Below are positions 18,607-29,700 of a DNA stretch of 64,000 bases, piece after piece; position 1 is the first letter of the stretch, and each line of letters starts with the position of its first letter. The notes beneath the pieces are model-generated. The model did no database searches. It was not told the origin of the DNA and saw only the letters and a program-made list of their open reading frames with translations. The position numbers and the translations under genes were made by a program. Origin of the DNA: Porticoccus hydrocarbonoclasticus MCTG13d (GTDB taxonomy: Bacteria; Pseudomonadota; Gammaproteobacteria; Pseudomonadales; Porticoccaceae); assembly GCF_000744735.1 (NCBI RefSeq), contig NZ_JQMM01000001.1:186001-250000 (forward strand), written 5' to 3'.

Positions 18607-20070
18607 CTATACGGGGATGATGTCATACTGTTCCTGGTTGTACATTGTCTCCACCTGAAACTGGATCGATCGACCAATATATTTCTCGAGACCAGCTACA
18701 TAATCCGACTCTTCATCCAGAAGCCGCTCTATCACCACTGACGCCGCCAGTACCAGAAATGACTGACACTCAAACGTGCGGGCCTCACGGAGAATTTCCC
18801 GCAGCAGATCATAGCAGACCGTCTCCACCGACTTCAGTGTCCCCCTGCCATCGCAGACCGGGCAGGCCACACAGAGCGTATGCCCCAGACTGGTACTGAT
18901 CCGTTTGCGAGTCATTTCCACCAAACCCAGTTCAGACACGGTGACCACAGCAGTTTTGGCACGATCACGGGACAGCGCCTTCTCCAATGCCCGCATCACC
19001 TGACGGCGATGTTCTGCATCCTGCATATCAATAAAGTCGATAATGATAATACCGCCCAGGTTTCTCAGCCGCAGTTGACGCGCAATACTGTAAGCTGCCT
19101 CCAGGTTGGTCTTGAAAATGGTTTCCTCCAAATTGCGATGACCGACAAAGGCACCCGTATTAACATCCACGGTAGTCATTGCCTCGGTCTGTTCAATCAC
19201 CAACGACCCCCCGGATTTCAGCGAGACTTTTTTGTCCAGCGCACGACTGATTTCATCTTCGACACCAAACAGATAAAACAGTGGCCGTTCGTCCGTATAG
19301 TACTCGATCATCGAGGTCAAATCGGGATTGAACTGCCGGGTAAACACCAGCAGCTTGTTGAACACCTCGCGGGAGTCCACCCGGACCTTCTCGACCTGTA
19401 ATTGCCCCATGTCCCTGATGGCCCGAAGGTACAAGGGCAGATCCTCATAAACAATCGCAGGTGCGACAACCCCTTTGGCGGCTTTTTCCACAGAGACCCA
19501 GAGCTGCTGCAAAAACACCACTTCGCGACTCAGCTCGGAACCCTCAACCCCCTCTGCCGAGGTGCGAATAATATAGCCACCGGTGCTATCGGATTCCACC
19601 AGTATGGTGTCGAGGTCAGAGCGCAAACGCTGCCGCTCCTGCTCATCGGCAATGCGCTGCGAAACACCCACGTGATCCACGTTGGGCATGTAGACGAGCA
19701 ACCTTGAAGAGACAGTCAAACGGGTAGAGAGACGGGCCCCCTTGGTGCTGATCGGATTTTTAATGACCTGCACCAGCAGTGACTGGCCCTCGCGAAGGTA
19801 GAGGCGGATATCCGGGGCACTGTTACTACTGGCATTTGTTTCCGGGCGAAGAATATCGTCCACATGTATAAACCCGGCCTTGTCGAGCCCGATATCGACA
19901 AAAGCCGCCTGCATACCGGGAAGCACACGCACCACCTTGCCTTTATAGATATTGCCAACAGGCCCACGGCTCAGGGTGCGCTCAATGCTGACTTCCTGCA
20001 GTACGCCATTTTCCACGAACGCTACCCGTGACTCCATCGGCGTGATATTGACCAGAATTTCCGTGCTCAT
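18607..20070 (-). CDS. rng: ribonuclease G
   Basis: An endoribonuclease of the RNase E/G family (487 residues) that processes the 5' end of 16S rRNA and decays some mRNAs. After the start come the S1 RNA-binding region (about 35-125), the catalytic DNase I-like part with TVDVNTGAFVGHRNLEETIFKTN and IIIIDFIDM supplying acidic metal ligands, and the zinc-link CVACPVCDGRG. It lacks the long disordered tail of RNase E. ATG 20070 has GGAGGG close upstream and overlaps the maf stop by four bases, so the longer frame to 20082 is not needed. Confidence 0.96.
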   Translation of the reverse strand: MSTEILVNITPMESRVAFVENGVLQEVSIERTLSRGPVGNIYKGKVVRVLPGMQAAFVDIGLDKAGFIHVDDILRPETNASSNSAPDIRLYLREGQSLLVQVIKNPISTKGARLSTRLTVSSRLLVYMPNVDHVGVSQRIADEQERQRLRSDLDTILVESDSTGGYIIRTSAEGVEGSELSREVVFLQQLWVSVEKAAKGVVAPAIVYEDLPLYLRAIRDMGQLQVEKVRVDSREVFNKLLVFTRQFNPDLTSMIEYYTDERPLFYLFGVEDEISRALDKKVSLKSGGSLVIEQTEAMTTVDVNTGAFVGHRNLEETIFKTNLEAAYSIARQLRLRNLGGIIIIDFIDMQDAEHRRQVMRALEKALSRDRAKTAVVTVSELGLVEMTRKRISTSLGHTLCVACPVCDGRGTLKSVETVCYDLLREILREARTFECQSFLVLAASVVIERLLDEESDYVAGLEKYIGRSIQFQVETMYNQEQYDIIPV

Positions 20071-20660
20071 GTATCCCTCCACCAGGCGATATCGAAGGCC
20101 TGGAGCAACTGACAGGTCTCTGCAAGCGGCAAACCCACAACACTTGAGTAACTGCCCTTAATTGCTGTCACGAAAACCCCGCCAAGTCCCTGTATGGCGT
20201 AAGCGCCGGCCTTATCTACCGGTTCACCCGTCTGCCAGTATCGCTCACACTCTTCTGGTGACAGCGTTCTGAAAGTGACCTGTGTTTCCGTGCAACTCAA
20301 CAATTGCCGTTCCCCCAACACCATGGCGACCGCAGACAATACCCGATGTGTGGTACCCGACAGGCGGCGCAGCATGGATAAGGCCTGCTGCCGGTCTGCA
20401 GGTTTACCATAGATGTCCGGCCCAACGACCACCGCCGTATCGGCACCCAATACGGGCACACCGGATAATGGGCTGACAAGCCAGCCCGCTCGCGCTTTTT
20501 GCAGCGCAATCCGCTGTACATAATCAACGGCAGGCTCGCCGGGGAGAACGGATTCATCCACGTCGACCGGCGCGATGAGAAACCGGCAGCCGATCTGGCG
20601 CAACAGGTCGGCCCGCCGGGGAGAAGCGGAGGCAAGTACAAAATCAGCCTGTAATTGCAT
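20067..20660 (-). CDS. maf: Maf-family dTTP/UTP nucleotide pyrophosphatase
   Basis: A 197-residue Maf protein, a house-cleaning pyrophosphatase acting on non-canonical or modified nucleoside triphosphates; the YhdE subgroup cuts dTTP and UTP. The N-terminal ASASPRR signature and the GADTAVVV metal-site motif are clear, as is SSVVGLPL near the end. ATG 20660 was chosen over an in-frame TTG at 20666. The gene sits between mreD and rng in the conserved order. Confidence 0.95.
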   Translation of the reverse strand: MQLQADFVLASASPRRADLLRQIGCRFLIAPVDVDESVLPGEPAVDYVQRIALQKARAGWLVSPLSGVPVLGADTAVVVGPDIYGKPADRQQALSMLRRLSGTTHRVLSAVAMVLGERQLLSCTETQVTFRTLSPEECERYWQTGEPVDKAGAYAIQGLGGVFVTAIKGSYSSVVGLPLAETCQLLQAFDIAWWRDT

Positions 20661-20703
20661 AGTCAAATCGCCAGTCGCAACAGATTACCCGGGGGCAACA
20701 GAG

Positions 20704-21213
20704 TCAGGGGCCGGGAGAAATCTCCTCTTCGCCCCAGCGGGTCCAGTGCAGACGGCTTAACACGATCACAAGCACTGGCCAGAACAACATGGAAGATACT
20801 GCCGGGGCAAGCCGCACTGTGCCCTGCCAGTCGAAGCGGAGTATCAGGGTCAGCACATAAACCAGACATTGGCTCAAAGCTACCAATAACAATACCAGTA
20901 TGGCCTGATGCACCAGCCTGAAATGTCGCATACGTTGCTGCAACAACAGCAGAATACACGCGCAAATGGCAAACACCAGTGCATGTCGGCCAATCAGATC
21001 ACCAATGACAAAATCGAGCGCCAGTCCGCACAGCCAGGCAAAACCGATCCCGTGCAAGAGCGGACGACGAAACAACCAGTAACAGACTGTCAGCAGAACA
21101 AACTGGGGCCGCCATTGGGCGGCAGCAGCGGAGAGAGGCAGCATCTGCAGCAGAATCGCAATCAGTATGGTCAACGCACTCCAGACATAAACTGATGGAC
21201 TATCTTGTACCAT
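20704..21213 (-). CDS. mreD: rod shape-determining protein MreD
   Basis: A 169-residue inner-membrane protein of the elongasome. Five or six hydrophobic helices are visible and the LDFVIGDLIGRHAL segment matches the family (the DxxxGxxxG region). It links MreC to the lipid II flippase/PBP2 machinery. ATG 21213 has the ribosome site GGGAGAGG about six bases upstream and overlaps the end of mreC by 14 bases, so it is preferred to the TTG at 21237. Confidence 0.94.
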   Translation of the reverse strand: MVQDSPSVYVWSALTILIAILLQMLPLSAAAAQWRPQFVLLTVCYWLFRRPLLHGIGFAWLCGLALDFVIGDLIGRHALVFAICACILLLLQQRMRHFRLVHQAILVLLLVALSQCLVYVLTLILRFDWQGTVRLAPAVSSMLFWPVLVIVLSRLHWTRWGEEEISPGP

Positions 21214-22054
21214 CCCGATCCTCTCCCAGTGTCTCAATAGCGGAAAACACCAACAGCAGATGCCGGCTGCGATCGATTTTTGCCGAGGGCGTCAAGGTCA
21301 CCTCCAGATAAGCCTGGCCCGGCAACACCCTTACCGAAGTGACAGTGCCCACCGGGTAGCCAGACGGAAAACGTCCTCCCAACCCGGAACTGACCAACTG
21401 ATCGCCTTCCTCTATATCTGTACTATTGGCCACATAGCGAAGAGACAGTTTGTTGTAATCACCCATGCCCTCGACAATCGAGCGCACACCGTTGCGCAAC
21501 ACCTGCACGGGCAGTGCATGGGCACTATCGGTAATCAGCAACACCTTGCTACTGCTGCGGTAAACCTCAATCACCTGCCCCATCAGGCCATCGGCGTCGA
21601 GCACGGGCTGACCCACGTAGACATCGTGATCTTCGCCACGGTCGATCATAATAGTGTGGCGGGTCGGGTCGGGTGTAACCCCGACCAACTCGGTTACCAT
21701 GACACTGTCCTGCAGCATCTCGGTAGCGTTCAGCAGGTTGCGCAGCCGCACATTTTCTGCGGTGACTTCCGCCATCCGCTGCATGCGGGCCTTGTAGATC
21801 AGCAGCTCGGTGCGCAGCTGTTCATTGTTTTCTTCCAGCTCCCGCCTCGCCACCACCGTTTCCTGCCCGTACTCACTCAGGCGGGCAGGGATGTTCGACA
21901 CCCAGTAAAGGGGCACGGTGACTTCTGCCAGCCACCGTTGTGCGGGCTTGAGCCATGGGGTAAAACTGTCGACAAACAGGAGAATCAGCCCAAGGGCTAC
22001 CAGTAACAGTAAACGCTGTACAGGTGACGAGCTTTTGGAAAACAGATTCTTGAT
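21200..22054 (-). CDS. mreC: rod shape-determining protein MreC, start codon non-canonical
   Basis: A periplasmic elongasome scaffold with an N-terminal anchor, coiled coil (ENNEQLRTELLIYKARMQRMAEVTAENVRLRNLL region) and the beta-barrel pair (SVMVTELVGVTPDPTRHTIMIDRG, VSSGLGGRFPSGYPVG). The first ATG/GTG/TTG is a GTG at 21916, which would omit the membrane anchor. The same frame runs open upstream and encodes a perfect anchor (RLLLLVALGLILLFVDSF) preceded by KNLFSKSSSPVQ. In that extension only ATA (22075, 22069), ATC (22054) or CTG could start. GGGGTG lies five bases before ATC 22054, giving 284 residues, a normal length. The true start is uncertain. Confidence 0.85.
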   Translation of the reverse strand: MKNLFSKSSSPVQRLLLLVALGLILLFVDSFTPWLKPAQRWLAEVTVPLYWVSNIPARLSEYGQETVVARRELEENNEQLRTELLIYKARMQRMAEVTAENVRLRNLLNATEMLQDSVMVTELVGVTPDPTRHTIMIDRGEDHDVYVGQPVLDADGLMGQVIEVYRSSSKVLLITDSAHALPVQVLRNGVRSIVEGMGDYNKLSLRYVANSTDIEEGDQLVSSGLGGRFPSGYPVGTVTSVRVLPGQAYLEVTLTPSAKIDRSRHLLLVFSAIETLGEDRDGTR

Positions 22055-22109
22055 AGCAACACCCCGTATTGTTATTGATGATCTGGGGTCAGAACCAGTA
22101 AGTACCCTG

Positions 22110-23144
<1,035 letters not shown>

Positions 23145-23386
23145 CTATTTTTACCTTGTTGGCCATTTTAGTCCGGTACAGGGTGACCGATGGCGCTGAA
23201 ATCTGGCAACTCTACCAATCGCGACAACACAGGGCAAGATTTAAGTCCTTGATCCCCGTACAAAATCACTATCCGAGCACTCCTTCAGAGTACCCCTGCG
23301 GTTGCGGATGTGGTAACTTACGCCCCTCATTTTGTCAGACCAAAATCAGGCACTGACCGTCTCTGTTAACAGCGCAGAATCATACC

Positions 23387-23674
23387 ATGACTATCGAACG
23401 TGCAGACATCGAAAAGCTCGCAGAATTGGCGCGCATCGAACTGAATGATGCCACCATCACGGAAACCACCCGCAGTATCGCGGACGTGCTGGCACTGGTA
23501 GACCAATTGCAGGCTGCCAATACCGAGGGCGTCACCCCGATGGCCCACCCCACCGACGCGATTCAGCGCCTGCGGCCTGACGTGGTCACCGAAACCAACC
23601 AGCGCGAGGCATTTCAGGCCATCGCCCCCGCCGTCGAAGGGGGCCTTTACCTGGTTCCCAAAGTCATCGACTGA
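23387..23674 (+). CDS. gatC: Asp/Glu-tRNA amidotransferase subunit C
   Basis: A 95-residue subunit that wraps between GatA and GatB and stabilises the complex making Gln-tRNA(Gln) and/or Asn-tRNA(Asn). Family features are the opening [16 protein letters not shown], the [18 protein letters not shown] middle and the C-terminal [18 protein letters not shown]. It is first in gatC-gatA-gatB, 15 bases before gatA. Its presence suggests the organism amidates at least one mischarged tRNA. Confidence 0.97.
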   Translation: MTIERADIEKLAELARIELNDATITETTRSIADVLALVDQLQAANTEGVTPMAHPTDAIQRLRPDVVTETNQREAFQAIAPAVEGGLYLVPKVID

Positions 23675-23689
23675 GGACGCTCGCAAGCC

Positions 23690-25144
23690 ATGCATAACAA
23701 AACCCTCGCAGAGATCATTGCCGGCCTGAACAGCGGCGCCTTTTCCAGTGTGGAAATCACCGGCCACCTGCTGAACCGCATCCGGCAACTGGATCCACAA
23801 TACAACAGCTTTATTACCGTGACTGCCGAGGCCGCGCTGGCCAGTGCCGAAGCCGCCGATCGACAGCGCGCCAGTGGCAGCGCACCGCTGTTCTGCGGCG
23901 TGCCGATTGCGCACAAAGACATCTTCTGCACCAACGGCGTGCGCACCAGTTGCGGCTCGAAAATGCTCGACAACTTTGTGCCGCCCTACGATGCCACCGT
24001 GGTAGAGAATTTTGCTCAGGCCGGCGCGGTGATTCTCGGCAAAACAAATATGGACGAGTTCGCGATGGGCTCTTCCAACGAAACCAGCTATTACGGCCCG
24101 GTCAAAAACCCCTGGGACATCAACTGCGTACCCGGCGGCTCTTCCGGTGGCTCCGCTGCAGCACTGGCTGCCCGTCTGACCCCCGGCGCCACTGCCACCG
24201 ATACCGGTGGTTCGATTCGCCAGCCAGCAGCACTTTGCGGTGTCACCGGCCTGAAACCCACCTATGGTCGGGTATCCCGCTGGGGCATGATTGCTTTTGC
24301 CTCCAGTCTCGACCAGGCAGGTCCGATGGCCCGCACCGCCGAGGACTGCGCACTGATGCTCAATGCCATGGCCAGTTTTGACCCGAAGGACTCCACCTCG
24401 ATTGACCGCGAGGTACCGGATTACACCGCCAACCTCAATCAGCCACTGAGCGGCCTGAAAATCGGCATACCGAAGGAGTATTTCGGCGAGGGCCTCAACC
24501 CCGGCACCGAACAGGCGGTGCGCGAAGCGCTGACCGAATACGAGAAACAGGGTGCCACCCTGGTGGATATCAGTCTGCCCCATTCTCACCTGGCGGTACC
24601 CGCCTATTATGTGATTGCCCCGGCGGAGGCCTCCGCCAACCTGTCCCGCTTCGACGGGGTGCGCTACGGCTATCGTTGCGAGGACCCAAAGGATTTGCGC
24701 GACCTCTACATGCGCACTCGCGGCGAAGGCTTTGGCGACGAGGTGAAACGCCGCATTCTGGTGGGCGCCTACTGCCTGTCGGCGGGTTATTACGATGCCT
24801 ACTACCGGAAGGCCCAGCAGGTGCGCCGCCTGATCAAACAGGATTTTGTCGATGCCTTTGCGATGGTGGATGTGATTATGGGGCCTACTTCGCCCTCGCC
24901 CGCTTTTGCGTTTGGCGCAAAGGGGGACGACCCGGTAGCCATGTACCTGGAAGATGTCTACACCATCGCCACCAATCTGGCGGGCCTGCCCGGCATGTCC
25001 CTGCCCTGTGGCTTTGTGGACAACAGGCCGGTGGGCTTGCAAATTATCGGCAACTATTTTGACGAGGGCCTGATGTTGAATGCAGCACACCAGTTCCAGC
25101 GGGCCACCGACTGGCACCAGCGCACACCGGAGGGCCTTGAATAA
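23690..25144 (+). CDS. gatA: Asp/Glu-tRNA amidotransferase subunit A (glutaminase)
   Basis: A 484-residue amidase-signature enzyme that hydrolyses glutamine and feeds ammonia to GatB. The Ser-cisSer-Lys triad is Lys76 (AHKDIF), Ser151 ([10 protein letters not shown]) and Ser175 ([10 protein letters not shown]), with the same spacing as S. aureus GatA. The C-terminal part has [14 protein letters not shown]. Its stop overlaps the gatB start in TAATG, indicating coupled translation. Confidence 0.98.
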   Translation: MHNKTLAEIIAGLNSGAFSSVEITGHLLNRIRQLDPQYNSFITVTAEAALASAEAADRQRASGSAPLFCGVPIAHKDIFCTNGVRTSCGSKMLDNFVPPYDATVVENFAQAGAVILGKTNMDEFAMGSSNETSYYGPVKNPWDINCVPGGSSGGSAAALAARLTPGATATDTGGSIRQPAALCGVTGLKPTYGRVSRWGMIAFASSLDQAGPMARTAEDCALMLNAMASFDPKDSTSIDREVPDYTANLNQPLSGLKIGIPKEYFGEGLNPGTEQAVREALTEYEKQGATLVDISLPHSHLAVPAYYVIAPAEASANLSRFDGVRYGYRCEDPKDLRDLYMRTRGEGFGDEVKRRILVGAYCLSAGYYDAYYRKAQQVRRLIKQDFVDAFAMVDVIMGPTSPSPAFAFGAKGDDPVAMYLEDVYTIATNLAGLPGMSLPCGFVDNRPVGLQIIGNYFDEGLMLNAAHQFQRATDWHQRTPEGLE

Positions 25145-26607
25145 TGCAATGGGAAACCGTCATCGGCCTCGAAGTCCACGTGCAACTGGCCACCCAATCG
25201 AAAATCTTTTCCGGCGCCAGCACCGCCTTTGGCGCCGAGCCCAACACTCAGGCCTGCGCCATCGACCTCGCCATGCCCGGCACTTTGCCGGTGCCCAATG
25301 AACAGGCATTTCGCGATGCCATCATGTTCGGTCTGGCCATCGACGCAGACATCGCCCGCACATCGATGTTCGAGCGCAAAAACTATTTTTACCCGGATCT
25401 GCCCAAGGCCTATCAGACCACCCAGCTGGAAAAGCCCATCGTCGGTCGTGGCCATGTGGACATCGAACTGGCGGACGGCAGTAAGAAATCCATCCGCATT
25501 CACCACGCCCATTTGGAAGAAGACGCAGGAAAATCCCTGCACGAAGGCTCTTTTGAGATACACGGGCACGGCATGACCGGCATCGACCTCAACCGCGCCG
25601 GCACACCGCTGATCGAGATCGTCTCCGAACCGGATATGCGCAACGCCGAAGAGGCGGTGGCCTTTGCCCGCAAGCTGCACAGCATCGTCACCTCCCTGGG
25701 TATCTGCGACGGCAACATGTCACAGGGCTCCATGCGTTTCGACGTCAATATATCCGTACGCCCCAAGGGCAGCGACACCTTCGGCACCCGCACCGAAACC
25801 AAGAACCTCAACTCCTTCAAGTTCATGGAAGATGCCATCGCCATGGAAGTGGAGCGCCAAATCGACCTGATCGAGGACGGCGACAAGGTCATTCAGGAAA
25901 CCCGGCTCTACAATGGCGACACCAAACAGGCTCGCGCCATGCGCAGCAAGGAAGAAGCCAACGACTACCGCTACTTCCCCTGCCCGGACCTGTTACCCAT
26001 TGTGTTCGAAGACGACTATATCGAGCAGATTCGCCAGTCCCTACCGGAACTGCCGGATGCCCGCCGCGACCGCTTTATCGAGCAGTACGGCCTGTCCCGC
26101 TACGATGCCAACAGCCTCAGCGGGGATGCTGCCGTCGCGCAATTCTTTCAAACCGCTGCCGCTGGCAGCGATGCAAAACTGGCCGCTAACTGGATCATGG
26201 GTGAACTGTCTGCACGGCTCAACGCCGAGGACAGGGCCATTCAGGACAGTCCGGTCAGCGCCGACCAACTGGCGGGCATGATTGCGCGCCTCAAAGACGG
26301 CACCATCTCCAGCAAAATGGCCAAACAGGTGTTCGACGCCATGTGGAATGGCGAGGGCGACGCCGACGGCATCATCGAAGCCCGCGGTCTGAAACAGGTC
26401 TCCGACAGCGGTGCCATCGAGGCACTGGTGGACGACGTCATTGCCAACAGCCCCCAGCAAGTGGACAACTACCGCAATGCCGACGTCACCAAGCGACCCA
26501 AAATGCTCGGCTACTTTGTCGGACAGATCATGAAAGCGTCCAAAGGTCAGGCCAACCCGCAGCAGGTCAATGATGTGTTGCTGGAAAAACTCAACGCCCT
26601 TCTCTAA
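25144..26607 (+). CDS. gatB: Asp/Glu-tRNA amidotransferase subunit B (kinase/transamidase)
   Basis: A 487-residue subunit that phosphorylates the mischarged Glu or Asp on tRNA and amidates it with ammonia from GatA. The cradle domain begins [15 protein letters not shown] and includes [13 protein letters not shown]. Characteristic segments [21 protein letters not shown] and [14 protein letters not shown] follow. The helical and YqeY-like tail ends in [24 protein letters not shown], which contacts tRNA. Length is standard. Confidence 0.98.
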   Translation: MQWETVIGLEVHVQLATQSKIFSGASTAFGAEPNTQACAIDLAMPGTLPVPNEQAFRDAIMFGLAIDADIARTSMFERKNYFYPDLPKAYQTTQLEKPIVGRGHVDIELADGSKKSIRIHHAHLEEDAGKSLHEGSFEIHGHGMTGIDLNRAGTPLIEIVSEPDMRNAEEAVAFARKLHSIVTSLGICDGNMSQGSMRFDVNISVRPKGSDTFGTRTETKNLNSFKFMEDAIAMEVERQIDLIEDGDKVIQETRLYNGDTKQARAMRSKEEANDYRYFPCPDLLPIVFEDDYIEQIRQSLPELPDARRDRFIEQYGLSRYDANSLSGDAAVAQFFQTAAAGSDAKLAANWIMGELSARLNAEDRAIQDSPVSADQLAGMIARLKDGTISSKMAKQVFDAMWNGEGDADGIIEARGLKQVSDSGAIEALVDDVIANSPQQVDNYRNADVTKRPKMLGYFVGQIMKASKGQANPQQVNDVLLEKLNALL

Positions 26608-26635
26608 CGATCAACCAATATACAGAACCTTTTTT

Positions 26636-26929
26636 ATGGCACTAAAAAAAGACAAGCGCAAAGTACTCGGCGAATTTTTCGACGACGAGCGTATTAAGAC
26701 CTTCCTCGACTTCGAACCACCGGAGGGCGTCGATGCCGACTTCCATGTGCTGGAAAAAGCCTATCGGGGCATGAACATCGAAAACTTCGAAACCTTTATC
26801 AAATTCTTCCTCGAGGATGACCGCAACCTCAATGCCACCAACTCCGACGGCAAAACCCTGTTAGAAGTGGTCAGCCAGCACCGTCTCGGCGAGGACTACG
26901 CCGATGTCCTGAAAGCCAACGGGGCATAA
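26636..26929 (+). CDS. PA4642-family protein of unknown function
   Basis: A 97-residue soluble protein resembling the PA4642 family found in gammaproteobacteria. The sequence is highly charged (MALKKDKRKVLGEFFDDERI start) with conserved FLDFEPPEGVDADF and a C-terminal TLLEVVSQHRLGEDYADVL segment suggestive of an ankyrin-like helix pair. The frame extends into the gatB end, but ATG 26636, 28 bases after the gatB stop, matches the family start. No function is known. Confidence 0.85.
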   Translation: MALKKDKRKVLGEFFDDERIKTFLDFEPPEGVDADFHVLEKAYRGMNIENFETFIKFFLEDDRNLNATNSDGKTLLEVVSQHRLGEDYADVLKANGA

Positions 26930-27169
26930 CAAAACGATGTATGATCGCATGCGACACCGGCAATGCGGCCGCTTACGGGGAAGCCGTCACTATGCACAAA
27001 CCAGAAATCCCACCCACTCTATCCTGAGTACTGGTTAAAAAAATTTGTGCTTATAGAAAAGCAGCGACCCTCCGAGCTTGTTTCATAGCGATATAAAAGA
27101 GAAAGACAATTTGAACGCTTTCAATAATAAACAACCTGATAAAATTGCTATTGTAGTTGTGTCTTATTT

Positions 27170-28453
27170 ATGACCAAAGGGTCAGGGTCCAACTCAGAAA
27201 CTACTAATACAGCCAGATTCTATCTTGCTCGGCTACGGGAAAGCCTCTGGTTTAAACCGCTGATAAGCTGCCTATTGTCTCTATTCGCAGCGCTTGTCGC
27301 GGGACTGGCTGATCGTTTTGCACCGATACAATCCTTACCAAACGTTAGCTCAGAATCTATTGAAACTCTGCTAGCGATCACAGCGGCGAGTATGCTCATT
27401 ATTGCAGTGTTCGCCGTGGGCTCAATGTTGTCGGCCTATGCATCCGCCAGTAACTCGGCAACACCCCGCTCATTTCCCCTAGTAGTTGCTGACGACGTAT
27501 CACAAAATGCACTCTCTACTTTTATCGGCGCATTCATATTCAGCATCGTCGCCTTGAGCGCGATACTCAACGGGTTTTATTCGCAAGCGGGTCGGCTCAT
27601 CCTGTTTCTTATTCTGATTTTTGTATTCGCTCTTGTTATTCTCAGTTTCGTGCGCTGGGTTGATCGAATAGCAAGACTTGGCCAGATGGACAATACGATC
27701 GACAAGGTGGAAACCGCAACTTATGCTGCATTAAAGCTTCAGGCTCAGCAACCAACAATGGGCGCGGTGAAGGCACCTGCCACTCTCCAGGGAACCCCCA
27801 TCTATTCAGAGACCGTCGGCTACGTACAAAATATTGACGTAGCAAAACTACAGCAGCTGGCTGAACAAATTGACATTACGATCATTGTCTCTGTACTCCC
27901 GGGCACCTTTGTCACCCCAGGTAAACCTCTGGCGTATATCGCGCGGCAAAACACCCTCGAGAGAGATGTCCCCCCCGAGACTGTCACCAAAGCTTTTGTG
28001 ATCTCCGATCAAAGAACCTTTGAGTCGGATCCTCGTTTTGGCCTGATCGCCCTGTCTCAAATCGCCAGTCGAGCCCTGTCTCCCGCTGTGAACGACGCAG
28101 GCACTGCTATCGACATCATCGGAACTCTGGTCCGTCTTTTCGTGCGTTGGGCACAGGCCTCTGAAAAAAACGACCATAGCTCCATCAAATACGATCGCAT
28201 AGCGATCCGGGAAATCTCACTGGATGACATGTTCGATGATGCCTTCAATGCGATTGCTCGGGATGGAGCACCTGCAGTCGAGGTAGCTATTCGCTTGCAG
28301 AAGGCATTCCATGCTCTCACTTTAATTGGGCATGAGGAGATACGACAAGCCGCGATTAGGCACGCGAAAGTCGCCCTAAGGTACGCAGAGCAATCCCTGA
28401 CATTACCGGAAGAACTCGAAGCCGTTCAGTCTGTTGCCGTAGTTGAGCATTAG
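27170..28453 (+). CDS. DUF2254 domain-containing membrane protein
   Basis: A 427-residue inner-membrane protein. Four hydrophobic segments fill roughly residues 28-165, then a long soluble region follows. DUF2254 features include the SMLSAYASASNSATPRSFPLV region, DDVSQNALSTFIGAF, and the soluble DQRTFESDPRFGLIALSQIASRALSPAVNDAGTA segment. No activity is established for the family. The 240 bases before it are AT-rich and codon use is less GC-biased than in gatCAB, so the accessory stretch starts here. The start ATG 27170 has no strong ribosome site. Confidence 0.85.
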   Translation: MTKGSGSNSETTNTARFYLARLRESLWFKPLISCLLSLFAALVAGLADRFAPIQSLPNVSSESIETLLAITAASMLIIAVFAVGSMLSAYASASNSATPRSFPLVVADDVSQNALSTFIGAFIFSIVALSAILNGFYSQAGRLILFLILIFVFALVILSFVRWVDRIARLGQMDNTIDKVETATYAALKLQAQQPTMGAVKAPATLQGTPIYSETVGYVQNIDVAKLQQLAEQIDITIIVSVLPGTFVTPGKPLAYIARQNTLERDVPPETVTKAFVISDQRTFESDPRFGLIALSQIASRALSPAVNDAGTAIDIIGTLVRLFVRWAQASEKNDHSSIKYDRIAIREISLDDMFDDAFNAIARDGAPAVEVAIRLQKAFHALTLIGHEEIRQAAIRHAKVALRYAEQSLTLPEELEAVQSVAVVEH

Positions 28454-28872
28454 GTTATTTATAGTGGAGAAGTCGATGGAATTTATGTCTACAAATACTT
28501 CGGCAGGCCTGATTTTCAGACTGTCCTTTCCACTCTGCTAAACTCCCGTCCAGACTCGCCACCCAACCAAGCCTTTTCAAAATGCAACGTGCCGCGATAA
28601 CTCAGGCAATACCATCCAGGCGAGGGAATCATGGCCCATTTCGTAATACGTTCTGGTTATGCCGCTCACCATCAATTTAACTTGATCTGTGGATCAATAG
28701 TGGCGATCCAACACTCACTTTAATGGATACCTTCAAAGGAGAGATACTGAAAAAAGAAAAGGTTCGTAACGATTTTTTTAAACCATATTCACCGCCAGAC
28801 TGATCAAAATTTATTTACTCCGACCCTTTTGATAGCCAATACTTGATTCAACCCAATTCTTTGGAATTGTTT
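28454..28872. other. intergenic region, 419 bases
   Basis: No gene is recognised between the DUF2254 and coiled-coil protein genes. Near its end (28761-28803) lies GGTTCGTAACGATT followed by TATTCACCGCCAGACTGA, which recurs in degenerate form after the next gene at 29666-29700. Several stops occur in all frames. A ribosome-like AGGAGA at about 28738-28743 is not followed by a sensible reading frame. Confidence 0.5.
28761..28803 (+). repeat. degenerate direct repeat, copy 1
   Basis: GGTTCGTAACGATT...TATTCACCGCCAGACTGA matches the copy at 29666-29700 (GGTCGTAACGGTT...TTTTCACCGCGAGACTGA), with a longer T-run in this copy. Together they flank the coiled-coil membrane protein gene. I cannot assign it to a known element. 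Confidence 0.5.
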
Positions 28873-29652
28873 ATGGACAACCCAAACTTGGCAAGCCCGC
28901 CTACTATTCAATCTGTTCTCTCTTTCTTTGGACGTCTGTGGCCGCGTATTGTCGGATTGCTGATAGTTTTCAAGGTCATGATTCCGCTGTTGATTTTGCT
29001 GGTGTTGTTGGTCGGTAGCTGGAAAATCATTGGCGGCATTAATACCGAAATCGAACGGGCAGGCAGGGCGCTTGAACCGAAAATTGAGTTGGCGAAAGAT
29101 GAAATCAAAAAAATTCGTGAGGAAGGCCGACGCATTGCCGATGAAATCGTGAAAATCAAAAATCAGGGTGGCGAAGCCGCGGAAGAAATCAAACGCTCGA
29201 TTGAACCTATCCGTCAGTCGCTGTATGCCATCAGCGGTACCGTAGGCGCAATTTCGAAAACATTAGAATCAATTTTGAACGGCATGATCAAGATCATCAA
29301 CCGCATTCCGGGTGTGAAGGATATGCAGCGGATTAATTTACCCGATATAAATGTTCCGGGTTTTCATTTGCCAGATATCGATATTGATGTCGATCTGACC
29401 TTTAACATGGCAGCAGTTGAGGCGCTCAAAGCCGCCACCGAACAAATTGCCGCCGAGGCGGAATCGATGTTAAACACAATCGTAAAAATCTGGACAGCCT
29501 GGTGGTGGACGGTCACCACGATATTTTATTTGATCGGATTCTGGATTCTGCTGGCTCTGGCCGGCAATGTTGCCCGCAGCTGGCATAAGTTTTTAATCGG
29601 CACGCGGTTACTGATGGGCAGATCGCAGGATGCAAGTTTGCAGATGCTTTAG
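28873..29652 (+). CDS. unrecognised membrane protein with coiled coil
   Basis: A 259-residue protein I do not recognise. From ATG 28873 it has a hydrophobic segment at about residues 20-52 (IVGLLIVFKVMIPLLILLVLLVGSW), then a heptad-like charged helix (EIERAGRALEPKIELAKDEIKKIREEGRRIADEI), then a short repeat of LPDI-type motifs (NLPDINVPGFHLPDIDIDVDL). A second hydrophobic segment lies near the C-terminus (WWWTVTTIFYLIGFWILLALAG). This suggests two anchors holding an extended helical domain in periplasm or cytoplasm. An in-frame TTG at 28843 adds ten residues. It lies between DUF2254 and L,D-transpeptidase genes and is flanked by a degenerate repeat, so transfer is possible. Confidence 0.75.
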   Translation: MDNPNLASPPTIQSVLSFFGRLWPRIVGLLIVFKVMIPLLILLVLLVGSWKIIGGINTEIERAGRALEPKIELAKDEIKKIREEGRRIADEIVKIKNQGGEAAEEIKRSIEPIRQSLYAISGTVGAISKTLESILNGMIKIINRIPGVKDMQRINLPDINVPGFHLPDIDIDVDLTFNMAAVEALKAATEQIAAEAESMLNTIVKIWTAWWWTVTTIFYLIGFWILLALAGNVARSWHKFLIGTRLLMGRSQDASLQML

Positions 29653-29665
29653 ATATTTCGCTAAA

Positions 29666-29700
29666 GGGGTCGTAACGGTTATTTTCACCGCGAGACTGAC
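29666..29700 (+). repeat. degenerate direct repeat, copy 2
   Basis: GGGGTCGTAACGGTTATTTTCACCGCGAGACTGAC-type sequence just after the coiled-coil gene resembles 28761-28803. A third related piece, CCGTAACGATT, lies on the minus strand at about 29786-29796. The three copies are too diverged for a recent insertion. Confidence 0.5.

Noticed and set aside
23366-25117. 583-residue open frame on the minus strand across gatC and gatA
   Set aside because: It is antisense to two unmistakable genes and has no recognisable domains; it results from GC-rich codon bias.
26938-27039. short frames after the PA4642-family gene (MIACDTGNAAAYG... and MYDRMRHR...)
   Set aside because: Too short, no homology and no ribosome site; the stretch is likely intergenic.
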